A stretch of 64,000 nt of DNA from an uncultured Flavobacteriales bacterium (GTDB taxonomy: Bacteria; Bacteroidota; Bacteroidia; Flavobacteriales; Crocinitomicaceae), in the NCBI GenBank assembly GCA_946480085.1, contig CAMLHZ010000002.1, forward strand, positions 248,001 through 312,000. Reading direction: 5' to 3'. Positions 18,901-26,000 of this stretch are shown here, one piece after another (position 1 is the first letter of the stretch; each line of letters opens with the position of its first letter). The notes beneath the pieces were generated by a model. The model saw only the letters and a program-made list of their open reading frames with translations, made no database searches and was not told where the DNA came from. The translations under genes and the position numbers were made by a program.

Positions 18901-21860
18901 TTGAGACTGCAAAGTCTATTCAAACAGATGCTGCTTTAGAAAAAAGAATTGCTGATTGTGACGCAAAGATTGCTGAACTTGCAAAAGCAACTGAGTCAAC
19001 TCAAAAGTTTACACAGGCTGTTCAGGAAGCAAAAACATTCGAAGCTGCTGCTCAGTATGACAATGCGATTTCTAAATATGAAGAAGCTTTGAAATATCAG
19101 GCTAGTCAGGAAATCAAAGATAAGATTGAGGCAATTAAAAAGTTGAAAACTGCTCAGGCAAATCAAAGCCAACTTGATGCTGATGTTGCTATTTTGGTAA
19201 AAACAGGAGATGATTTCGTTGCTGCGAAGGAATATGAGAAAGCGATTTCAGCATATTCTCAGGCTATTGCGAAAAAGAATGATCCTGCAATTGTTGCAAA
19301 GAAAGAAGAGGCTGCCAAATTGAGAGATGCTGCAGATGGTGCTGCTAACGACGATAAGTATGCAAAAATTCTGAGTGCTGCTCAGAAGAACTTTGACGAG
19401 AAAAATTATCCGAAAGCAATAGAATATTACGACAGAGCAATTTCATTCCGTGCTGCTGACCCGTTCCCTAAAGAAAGAAAAGCTGCAATTGAGGATTTGA
19501 TGAAGAAAGAAGCTGCTTATACAGCAAAAATCAAAGAAGCAGATGCAGCGGCTACAGCTGGAAAAATTGAGAATGCAATTTCACTTTTCGAAGATGCCAG
19601 AAAGTTGAAGGCTGATGAAGTTTATCCTACGAATCGTATTGATGAGTTGAAAGCCCAATTGGCAGCTAAAACAAACGTCGTAGTGCCAAATGAAGCTGAT
19701 GTAAAGTACAAAGTAGCTATGGATGCTGGAAATGCACTTGCATCGGCTAAAGATTACAACGGAGCGATTTCTAAATACAGAGACGCGCTTGCTGCTAAAC
19801 CTTTAGATAATCCGGCGACAACTAAGATTGCAGAAATGCAGCAAATTTTGGATGATCAGGCGAATGCGAGTAAAAGAGATGGAGAGTTAAAACGACTTGT
19901 TGAAGTTGCTGATAAACTGTTTAAGAAGTCAGAATGGTTACTTGCTAAAAATGCATATGACGCTGTTTTGGTTTTTGACGGTTCAAACAACTATTCTAAA
20001 GCGCAAATCAAACTTTGTGAGGAGAATATCAATACGGCAAATAGAGAACAAGAAACACGTGAATACGATAAAGTAATTAAAGCTGGTGATAAGAACTTCG
20101 ATAAGAAAGATTACACGAAAGCAAAAGAGTATTACCAACGCGCACTAACGTTTAAAGCGAACGACCCATATCCGAAAAAGAAGTTAAAAGAGATTGATGC
20201 TTTGATGAATCCGGTGATTGCAAAAACTCCTGAGAAGAAAGAGCCGGTTGCAATTAATTATGGAACACCATCAACAAGTACGGATGAGGAAGACAACTCA
20301 AAACTAAACAAAACGAGAACCTTTCGAAATGCTCGTAACCGCGATGCAGTGAAACAAGTTCGAGACACTGCTTATGCTGCGGGGAAAGAAGGGTTTGCTA
20401 TTCAAAAGGAAAGAACAACTGAAAATGAGTTGGAGTTCGATCAACTGAGAAAAGAACAAGCTCAAAAGGCAGATAGTTCTGATTTAACAAGACAAGAGAA
20501 TAGAGAAATAATCGATGGAACTGCTGAGAATCTGCAAACATCAACTAAAGAGTTATCAGATTACAAAACTTCTGATATTACTTATACAAATGATCAATTG
20601 AATATCATTGAAAAAGAGAATAAGGAAAACACTAAAATTTATTCTACTGTAGCTGTTGAGAATGCCGAAGTTTTTGACGAAAGTCAAAAAGAGCTTAAAG
20701 AAATTGGTAAAACGTTGGATACCGAGGCTTACAAAGGAAATATACTTGTGGATGTTCAGTTGAATGATGTGAAATACGAGCAGACAAAACAAACAAAAGA
20801 TGACCTTGGTGAAAGACTCGAAGCAAATAAAGTAGTTACTGGAATTGCACGTGAAAATGAGGATTACAATCAGCAATTGGGTGTTGATAAAGTTGCAGAG
20901 ATCAATTATGTGAATGATAGTATTCGTGATATCCACTCAACAATTGACAAGATCAATTTTGAGGATAAAAAAATGTCTCCATTAAACCAGGAAAAATTAA
21001 ATGCGATTAATAAAGAGGTAGGAGAACAACGCGATCAGGAAACTCAAGAGCATAATCAAAATACCTTGAATCACAAGCAAATTATTGATGCAGATGCTAA
21101 GAATGTTCAAGCTTCATATGAAAATGCTGAAGTACAACGTGAGGTGAATGATTCTGCAATGAAAGTCATTAAAACCGAGCAGCAAGAAATTGATCGTGTA
21201 AACTACAATAACGTTTACGTTAAAGCTATAGATAATAAGACGAGCATTAATGAAAGCGTTTCAGTTCAAAACGAATACGCTGGATTACCTTCAATTACTG
21301 CTGCAGCTAATAATGCAGTTTACGAAGATATTAAGAGCCAGAATTCTGAAAGAGAAAAACAAAGAACAGCAGCTGAAACAGATAAGTACAATACCAATCA
21401 ACAAAGTTTGGATCAGTCTAAAGCAAACGTAAATGAGCAATCGACGGCTGGTGCTGAAAGACCGCTTGCAAATACGGAGATCTTAAAGCAAACAAAAGTT
21501 GGAATAGGTGAGGGTAAGGCAAGTGAGGCTGTTGATCAAAAACAAAATTCAATTGATGCTAAGAAAGAATTGAATCAGGCTGTTGAGAATTCTAAACCAG
21601 TTGATGTTCCTAAGGGGGCGAATGAACTTGGAAGTAAATATCCAGAAGGTGTTTCACAAGAGAAATTTGACCAGAAGGATAAGAATGATCTGGTAACTGC
21701 AATCATTACACGAAGAATTGTGGTAAAAGGTGGGCATGGCGATGAGTACATCAAAACACAAACGCTTACCACTACAACGTATACTAAAAATGGTGGAGCA
21801 ATTACAGAAAGTGATTGGCAGCGTGAAACTGCAAATGCCAACTTGAAGAAAAATTATTAA
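15927..21860 (+). CDS. Giant secreted TPR-like repeat protein, 1977 residues, unknown
   Basis: Signal peptide 1-21 (ending GYSQA). Residues about 22-155 are the same domain as the two preceding small proteins (QPNVDYSFITQNPFTTF). From about 175 to 1431 I count 21 TPR-like units built on the pattern A-[DG]-x-L-x-x-x-K-x-Y-x-x-A-x-x-K-Y-x-x-A, spaced mostly 45-65 residues, very rich in Ala and Lys. Two adjacent units are identical because of a 174-bp duplication. Residues about 1450-1880 are a hydrophilic Asn/Glu/Lys/Gln-rich stretch without repeats, and the last about 80 residues form a distinct, better ordered module (KYPEGVSQEKF, ITRRIVVKG, TTTTYTKNGGAITESDW). No membrane anchor or sorting signal is seen. 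Probably a periplasmic or envelope scaffold. Confidence 0.85.
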   Translation: MKFSFFLLVSLLLCSFTGYSQALSYEVTTTNYTTQKKEPATTIKIYEGSNQIFSSATNGSGVLVVTFDKGKTYKIEASKAGKVTRFAYVNTSGIVDELIQGSGGVKGRMEISLFDEQPNVDYSFITQNPFTTFSYSGTEMVFDSGQASKMKTQIEKIVKDAEKNAKNAEANYNAAIKAADAFYGQKKYTEAIAEYEKASLAKPAEQYPAKQITAIEAILKAEKAGNEAKAQQEQDYKNLITAADALRDQKNYQAAKDKYLEAYGKKPEPYAKAEADKCDVALANAAKDAETKKNYDAAMATGNTFFNQKSWMMAKENYSKALKLIPNDAAAQAKLDAVNEKLNADKILQEKKANHDKLVTEADALFAAADYVNAKNKYTEALALVSGSQYETAKIAECNAKIAEADAAKAKQVQIDKLIAEGNTAFVAAKYPDAKLKYQEVLKLDGANATALGRITEIDNKIAEEKANAQKIAEAKKLVAEGDALAKTSKYAEAIAKYNLAQQTYSDPTVQPKIDAANLALKGAQDAAEKKASFDKAIQEGNDLLAAKKYDDAIAKYNAAAGIDVASPLPKQKIAEVEKAKAAENAANAAAEMKANFDKAIQEGDALLASKSYDAAKEKYNSAAVIDPKSTIPKAKIAEVDKAKTAENAATAAAEKKANFDKAMLEADALLASKSYDEAKAKYAAAGTIDPASPLPKAKIAEIDKAIAAEKANTLAAEKKANFDKAMLEADALLASKSYDEAKAKYAAAGTIDPASPLPKAKIAEIDKAIAAEKSEAEAKKAEAEAAKKKADYDKLLTEGNALFDAKDYPAAKAKYDAAVIVDGTRNEAREKLAQITKLASDQAALDKQKKDYEALMTEGNNLKSAGKLTDALAKYTAANKVDGTQAEAVQKMAEVNNLLKGEAEKQQITKLLTEGNAALTAKKYADAKTKYQAVLDLDPSNTEAKTKLDDAVKAEVEQSGAEAKLAEIQKYKAEGEAFFTQGKFLDAKQKFETAKSIQTDAALEKRIADCDAKIAELAKATESTQKFTQAVQEAKTFEAAAQYDNAISKYEEALKYQASQEIKDKIEAIKKLKTAQANQSQLDADVAILVKTGDDFVAAKEYEKAISAYSQAIAKKNDPAIVAKKEEAAKLRDAADGAANDDKYAKILSAAQKNFDEKNYPKAIEYYDRAISFRAADPFPKERKAAIEDLMKKEAAYTAKIKEADAAATAGKIENAISLFEDARKLKADEVYPTNRIDELKAQLAAKTNVVVPNEADVKYKVAMDAGNALASAKDYNGAISKYRDALAAKPLDNPATTKIAEMQQILDDQANASKRDGELKRLVEVADKLFKKSEWLLAKNAYDAVLVFDGSNNYSKAQIKLCEENINTANREQETREYDKVIKAGDKNFDKKDYTKAKEYYQRALTFKANDPYPKKKLKEIDALMNPVIAKTPEKKEPVAINYGTPSTSTDEEDNSKLNKTRTFRNARNRDAVKQVRDTAYAAGKEGFAIQKERTTENELEFDQLRKEQAQKADSSDLTRQENREIIDGTAENLQTSTKELSDYKTSDITYTNDQLNIIEKENKENTKIYSTVAVENAEVFDESQKELKEIGKTLDTEAYKGNILVDVQLNDVKYEQTKQTKDDLGERLEANKVVTGIARENEDYNQQLGVDKVAEINYVNDSIRDIHSTIDKINFEDKKMSPLNQEKLNAINKEVGEQRDQETQEHNQNTLNHKQIIDADAKNVQASYENAEVQREVNDSAMKVIKTEQQEIDRVNYNNVYVKAIDNKTSINESVSVQNEYAGLPSITAAANNAVYEDIKSQNSEREKQRTAAETDKYNTNQQSLDQSKANVNEQSTAGAERPLANTEILKQTKVGIGEGKASEAVDQKQNSIDAKKELNQAVENSKPVDVPKGANELGSKYPEGVSQEKFDQKDKNDLVTAIITRRIVVKGGHGDEYIKTQTLTTTTYTKNGGAITESDWQRETANANLKKNY
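17882..18055 (+). repeat. Perfect 174-bp direct repeat, copy 1
   Basis: Identical base for base to 18071-18244, with a period of 189 bp (63 codons) and a 15-bp non-identical spacer. It encodes one full TPR-like unit of the giant protein. Absence of any silent difference marks it as a very recent duplication or a gene-converted pair. Confidence 0.95.
18071..18244 (+). repeat. Perfect 174-bp direct repeat, copy 2
   Basis: Second copy of the 174-bp unit at 17882-18055. The flanking units (17700-17880 and 18290 onward) encode similar protein but differ at many bases, so the identity is restricted to this pair. Confidence 0.95.
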
Positions 21861-21878
21861 GATTCAATATTAAAGTTG

Positions 21879-21915
21879 AAATGTGGGTAACTTCGGTTCA
21901 CTCACATTTTTTTTT
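21879..21915 (+). terminator. Terminator after the giant repeat gene
   Basis: AAATGTG pairs with CACATTT around a TTCG-containing loop arm (GGTAACTTCGGTTCAC) and is followed by nine T residues. It separates the giant gene from mpl. Confidence 0.75.
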
Positions 21916-21928
21916 GCCGCTTTTGAAG

Positions 21929-21936
21929 TAATTTCG
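21929..21936 (+). promoter_or_regulatory. Candidate -7 box of mpl, 4 nt from ATG
   Basis: TAATTTCG (one mismatch to TAnnTTTG) ends 4 nt before the mpl ATG. If used, the transcript would have almost no leader. Confidence 0.35.
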
Positions 21937-21940
21937 ATAA

Positions 21941-23302
21941 ATGAAGAATGTTCATTTTATCGCAATAGGAGGAAGTGCAATGCATAATCTTGCAATTGCT
22001 TTATCACGCAAAGGAGTTAATGTTACGGGGTCGGACGACGAAATCTTTGAACCGTCGAGAACACGATTGGAAAAGCAAGGTGTTTTGCCCGCAACTATTG
22101 GTTGGTTCCCTGATAAGATCACTTCTGAAACCAGTGCAGTTATTCTTGGTATGCATGCGCGAATTGATAATCCTGAACTGGCTCGAGCTAAAGAACTGAA
22201 CATTCCTATTTTTTCGTACCCTGAGTATTTATACGAAGCAGCTAAAAACAAGACCCGAATTGTGATTGGTGGAAGTCACGGAAAAACAACCATTACTTCA
22301 ATGCTTCTTCATGTAGTAAATGAATTGAATCTGGAAGTGGATTACATGGTGGGAGCACAATTGGAAGGTTACGATTGTATGGTCAAACTAACCGACACAG
22401 CACGTTTTATGATTCTGGAAGGCGATGAATATCTAAGCTCTCCAATTGATAGAAGACCAAAATTTCATTTATATCAACCAGACGTTGCGTTGATTTCTGG
22501 AATTGCCTGGGACCACATTAACGTTTTTCCGACCTGGGACAATTATGTTGAACAATTCGAGTTGTTCTGTAAGTGTATAACTCAGAATGGAACCCTCGTT
22601 TACAACACGGAAGATCAAACGGTAAAAAATCTTGGTGAACAATTTTCAAATTCCTTGACCACAAAGCCTTACGCGACGCCTGATTATTCTGTAACGGATG
22701 ATGGAACTGTTGTTCGACATGACGGAAAAGAATATCAGCTTTCCATTTTTGGCGCACACAACCTACAGAATGCTATGGGAGCAATGTACTTGGCAGAATC
22801 ACTTGGAGTTGACAATCATTCTTTTCTGAACGCCTTACAGGGGTTTAAAGGAGCTGGAAAACGTCTCCAAAAAGTAATTGATACGGATAGAATTACCATG
22901 TTCAAAGACTTTGCACATTCACCAAGTAAATTGAAGGCAACAACAAAAGCCGTAAAAGAGCAATATTCAAATCGAAAGGTGATTGCGTGTATGGAATTGC
23001 ATACATTTTCTTCATTGCAAAAGGAGTTTCTTCCGTTATATGATAATGCAATGGCCGCAGCTGATAAGGCTTTGGTTTATTTTAGTCCGGAAGTGGTTGC
23101 ACACAAGAAATTGGAACCTATTACGATTTCACAAGTTCAGGAAGCTTTTGGCGGCGATGTTGTGATTGCAAACGAAACACAAGAAGTACTTTCATTCATC
23201 AATGCAGAATTCAAGCACGGAGATGTACTTCTCATGATGTCATCAGGAAACTTTGATGGAATCGACTATGACAAGCTTGGAAGTGAGCTTGATAAGAAAT
23301 AG
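21941..23302 (+). CDS. mpl: UDP-MurNAc:tripeptide ligase (Mpl)
   Basis: Cytoplasmic peptidoglycan-recycling ligase that joins L-Ala-gamma-D-Glu-meso-DAP to UDP-MurNAc. The 453-residue protein has the MurC/Mpl three-domain layout: N-terminal UDP-binding Rossmann fold (HFIAIGGSAMHNLA), central ATPase with the P-loop GGSHGKTTITSM, EGDEYLSSPIDRRPKF and the HINVFPTWDNY segment that separates Mpl from MurC, and a C-terminal domain (FKDFAHSPSKLKAT). It stands alone between two terminators. The Mpl assignment over MurC rests on those Mpl-type motifs. Confidence 0.9.
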   Translation: MKNVHFIAIGGSAMHNLAIALSRKGVNVTGSDDEIFEPSRTRLEKQGVLPATIGWFPDKITSETSAVILGMHARIDNPELARAKELNIPIFSYPEYLYEAAKNKTRIVIGGSHGKTTITSMLLHVVNELNLEVDYMVGAQLEGYDCMVKLTDTARFMILEGDEYLSSPIDRRPKFHLYQPDVALISGIAWDHINVFPTWDNYVEQFELFCKCITQNGTLVYNTEDQTVKNLGEQFSNSLTTKPYATPDYSVTDDGTVVRHDGKEYQLSIFGAHNLQNAMGAMYLAESLGVDNHSFLNALQGFKGAGKRLQKVIDTDRITMFKDFAHSPSKLKATTKAVKEQYSNRKVIACMELHTFSSLQKEFLPLYDNAMAAADKALVYFSPEVVAHKKLEPITISQVQEAFGGDVVIANETQEVLSFINAEFKHGDVLLMMSSGNFDGIDYDKLGSELDKK

Positions 23303-23346
23303 TTCAAAAGTTCAAAAAAATGATTAAACATATTTGAACAGTTTGA
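23302..23346. repeat. GTTCAAA-type intergenic repeat (copy 1)
   Basis: GTTCAAAAGTTCAAA at the 3' end of mpl faces TTTGAACAGTTTGA at 23333-23346, forming an inverted repeat between convergent mpl and the DUF4199 gene. The same heptamer family builds the hairpin at 32269-32334. Confidence 0.6.
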
Positions 23347-23371
23347 TCACGTTGAATTTCAGTTCCTTAGT

Positions 23372-23935
23372 TTAAGATTTGAAGATCAATCTTCTGTAAA
23401 CTACTGTCAGAACAATTGCGTTCATTACGGATAACAATAACATTCCAAGCAGCGATATAACAAACGTAGATTGCGCTTTAAACATCGATTTAGGGTTTTG
23501 AGCCAATTTATTGAACAATTCTTCTTTGGAAAGTGAAGCAAATTCTGTTCTGCTATGTCGCAATTCTTTCAACTGTTTCGGATCGTCAATCATTTCCTGG
23601 ATTTTACCCTCAGCAACTTCAATTTGATGCTTGTTAAAGTCTGGGTCGATCTTAGAATAATAAGTTAGAATCAATGATGCCGTAAGAATTGTGTAGATCA
23701 ATCCTCCCGATAAGATGGATTTGATATCTCCTAATGCAGTGCTTTCTGATCGGTCTTCTTTTCTCTTTTCAATGTATGATCCAATGGTCATCGCCATTAA
23801 CAAACACAAGATATTCCAAAACACCTGGTAAGGAAAGGTCTCAGGTTCCTGAAACCATTGAAGTTGAAGGAATAACATTTTACCACCAAACCAAATGGCA
23901 GCGAATAGAATTGCAATTTTTGTAGAAATCTTCAT
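23372..23935 (-). CDS. DUF4199 membrane protein
   Basis: Integral membrane protein of 187 residues with the layout of DUF4199: two N-terminal spans (about 5-22 and 36-50), a GDIKSILSGGLIYTILTASLI pair in the middle, a soluble helical segment (about 95-150) and a C-terminal span (FVISLLGMLLLSVMNAIVLTVVY). The ATG at 23935 (MKISTKIAIL) is chosen because the nine extra residues of the longer frame are encoded by the U-tract and stem of the rho terminator. Function of the family is unknown. Confidence 0.8.
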   Translation of the reverse strand: MKISTKIAILFAAIWFGGKMLFLQLQWFQEPETFPYQVFWNILCLLMAMTIGSYIEKRKEDRSESTALGDIKSILSGGLIYTILTASLILTYYSKIDPDFNKHQIEVAEGKIQEMIDDPKQLKELRHSRTEFASLSKEELFNKLAQNPKSMFKAQSTFVISLLGMLLLSVMNAIVLTVVYRRLIFKS

Positions 23936-23939
23936 TGGG

Positions 23940-23986
23940 TAAAAAAAAATCCCCGCGGTCATCGATCGGAGTCGAGATGCGGGGAT
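23940..23986 (-). terminator. Intrinsic terminator of rho
   Basis: ATCCCCGC (23949-23956) pairs with GCGGGGAT (23979-23986), 7 nt past the rho stop, with nine A on the plus strand giving a U tract on the rho transcript. The same bases abut the DUF4199 start. Confidence 0.88.
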
Positions 23987-23992
23987 TGTATT

Positions 23993-25822
23993 TTATGAAT
24001 TCATTGATACTAAGAACTCTTCGTTCGAGCGTGTATTTTCCATGTGTCCTTTCACAAATTCCATTGCTTCAACAGGATTCATGTCAGCTATGAACTTACG
24101 AAGTAACCAAACACGTTGTAATATATCTTTTCCAACCAATAGATCTTCTCTACGTGTTCCAGAAGAAGTAATGTCAATTGCTGGATAAATTCTTCTATTT
24201 GAAATCTTACGATCCAACTGAAGTTCCATGTTACCAGTTCCTTTAAATTCTTCGAAGATGACTTCGTCCATTTTAGAACCTGTTTCAGTTAAGGCAGTTG
24301 CAAGGATAGAAAGAGAACCTCCGTTCTCAATTTTACGAGCTGCTCCGAAGAAACGTTTTGGTTTGTGTAATGCGTTTGCGTCAACACCACCTGAAAGTAC
24401 TTTTCCAGATGCTGGAGAAACCGTATTGTAAGCACGAGCCAAACGTGTAATGGAATCCAAAAGGATAACCACATCGTGTCCACATTCAACCATGCGTTTT
24501 GCTTTCTCAAGAACAATGTTTGCCACTTTTACGTGACGATCTGCTGGCTCATCAAAAGTAGAAGCTACAACTTCAGCTTTTACGCTTCTTGCCATATCAG
24601 TAACCTCTTCAGGACGCTCATCGATCAATAAAACAATTAAGTAAACCTCAGGATGATTTGCGGCAATCGCATTTGCAACGTCCTTCAACAACATCGTTTT
24701 ACCTGTTTTTGGCTGAGCGACAATCATTCCACGTTGACCTTTTCCAATTGGAGCAAAAAGATCCATAACACGTGTTGACATGGATTCGTCTTTATGTCCG
24801 GTTAATTTGAATTTCTCATCCGGAAATAAAGGTGTTAAATATTCGAAAGGCACACGGTCACGGATAAATCCTGGATCGCGGCCATTAATTGAATCAACTT
24901 TTACAAGTGGGAAGAATTTTTCTCCTTCTCTTGGCGGACGAATAGTTCCACGAACAGTATCACCTGTTTTCAAACCAAACAATTTGATTTGACTTTGTGA
25001 AACGTAAACATCATCTGGTGATGGTAAGTAGTTATAATCAGAAGATCTTAAGAAACCGTATCCATCCTGAATTACTTCAAGAACCCCTTCTGCAGTAACA
25101 ATTCCTACTAAGTTGTAAGCATCGTCATCCACTTTTTCATCATTATTTGGACGATGTTGTGGAGGGTTATTCCTATTCTGGTTTTGATTCTGATTATTCC
25201 TATTCTGATTCTGATTTGGATTCTGGTTCGGATTAGGATTTTGGCGTTGTTGGTTTGGATTCTGATTCTGGTGTTGAGGCCTTTTATCGTTGTTATGCTG
25301 CGGCTTATTGGTGTTTTCAGTTTTAGCGGTTGCTGAGTTTGTCGAAGCATCGCCTTCTGCTGCTTTTGGTTTGATATCCAAAAGTGAACGCCCTTCTCTT
25401 TGCGGTTTTTCTCCTTCTACCTTAGGTGCTTCGTTTGAATTCTCAGCAGCCTCGGGACGCGGTTTTCTATGACGAAGTTTTCTATCTTCCTGATTTCCAG
25501 TCTTAGGTTCAGTAACAGTTTCCTTTGTCTCTGAAGTAGTTTCTGAGCTTGTCGAAGGTGTTGCTGAGCTTGTCGAAGCATCAGTAAACAGATTTGCGGT
25601 TTCAGCTACTGGTGGCTGAGCGGTTGTTGAAGTCTCAGCTGATTTTCTTGGTCTTTTCGACTTTGGTTCAGCTGTTGTATCTGCATTTGTTGTTGTGCTT
25701 AACTGTTGAATTTGACTAATTAATTCATTCTTCTTAAATGATTCAACACGTTCAACACCAAGATTTTTTGCAATTTCTCTTAATTCTGGTAATAACTTAC
25801 CGTTTAAGTTTTGATCGTTCAT
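23993..25822 (-). CDS. rho: Transcription termination factor Rho
   Basis: Hexameric RNA helicase that ends transcription, 609 residues, about 190 longer than E. coli Rho (419). Residues 1-40 are the Rho N-terminal SAP-like helical domain. About 50-225 is a disordered insert, first Ser/Thr/Glu-rich, then Asn/Gln/Pro/Arg-rich. About 235-310 is the cold-shock RNA-binding domain ([15 protein letters not shown]), and the rest is the RecA-type motor with Walker A ([12 protein letters not shown]), Walker B ([16 protein letters not shown]) and the Q/R-loops. Such N-terminal inserts are known in Bacteroidota Rho. Intrinsic terminator and its own promoter make it monocistronic. Confidence 0.97.
   Translation of the reverse strand: MNDQNLNGKLLPELREIAKNLGVERVESFKKNELISQIQQLSTTTNADTTAEPKSKRPRKSAETSTTAQPPVAETANLFTDASTSSATPSTSSETTSETKETVTEPKTGNQEDRKLRHRKPRPEAAENSNEAPKVEGEKPQREGRSLLDIKPKAAEGDASTNSATAKTENTNKPQHNNDKRPQHQNQNPNQQRQNPNPNQNPNQNQNRNNQNQNQNRNNPPQHRPNNDEKVDDDAYNLVGIVTAEGVLEVIQDGYGFLRSSDYNYLPSPDDVYVSQSQIKLFGLKTGDTVRGTIRPPREGEKFFPLVKVDSINGRDPGFIRDRVPFEYLTPLFPDEKFKLTGHKDESMSTRVMDLFAPIGKGQRGMIVAQPKTGKTMLLKDVANAIAANHPEVYLIVLLIDERPEEVTDMARSVKAEVVASTFDEPADRHVKVANIVLEKAKRMVECGHDVVILLDSITRLARAYNTVSPASGKVLSGGVDANALHKPKRFFGAARKIENGGSLSILATALTETGSKMDEVIFEEFKGTGNMELQLDRKISNRRIYPAIDITSSGTRREDLLVGKDILQRVWLLRKFIADMNPVEAMEFVKGHMENTRSNEEFLVSMNS
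25332..25348. repeat. CTTCGACAAGCTCAG-type repeat inside rho (variant)
   Basis: GCTGAGTTTGTCGAAGC, one base different from the two copies at 25543-25579. On the coding strand it encodes Ala-Ser-Thr-Asn-Ser-Ala in the disordered insert of Rho. Confidence 0.7.
25543..25579. repeat. Two tandem CTTCGACAAGCTCAG repeats inside rho
   Basis: CTGAGCTTGTCGAAGG at 25543-25558 and GCTGAGCTTGTCGAAGC at 25563-25579. The core TGAGCTTGTCGAAG is a short palindromic element seen dispersed in many bacterial genomes, usually between genes. Here the copies lie in frame and give repeated Ser-Thr-Ser-Ser in the disordered part of Rho. Confidence 0.75.
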
Positions 25823-25890
25823 AAAAAACTTTTGGATTGTTTTGAGATTTTGTAGTACCTCTCAATTGGTGATTGCCGTTTCCGACACTG

Positions 25891-25919
25891 CAATAATACG
25901 AATATTCTATTCACTGCAA
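25891..25919 (-). promoter_or_regulatory. Promoter of rho
   Basis: On the minus strand: TTG (25917-25919), 18-nt spacer, TATTATTG (25891-25898; one mismatch to TAnnTTTG). Predicted leader is about 60 nt. Confidence 0.5.
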
Positions 25920-25972
25920 CGCTAAATAAAAAATTAATTTCAAACAATGACTAACTAATGTCACATTGCGAC

Positions 25973-25980
25973 TATTTTTG
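25973..25980 (+). promoter_or_regulatory. -7 box of the symporter gene
   Basis: TATTTTTG is an exact TAnnTTTG match 20 nt before the ATG at 26001. The rho and symporter promoters are divergent in this 178-bp gap. Confidence 0.5.
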
Positions 25981-26000
25981 TTCGAATTCAACACGAAATT

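Noticed and set aside
16380..20220. Giant gene as a repetitive adhesin of the RTX or cadherin type
   Set aside because: Units have the TPR pattern (Ala/Tyr helix pairs), there are no Asp-rich calcium repeats and no sorting tail.
25150..25280. Short-period repeat that could be taken for a CRISPR array
   Set aside because: The unit is about 6-12 bp (ATTCTGATT-type), in frame inside rho; no spacers, no cas genes.
25154..25336. Plus-strand hydrophobic reading frame opposite rho
   Set aside because: It is the mirror of the Asn/Gln-rich tract of Rho; codons such as AAT/CAG read as Ile/Leu on the other strand. No signal, no promoter.
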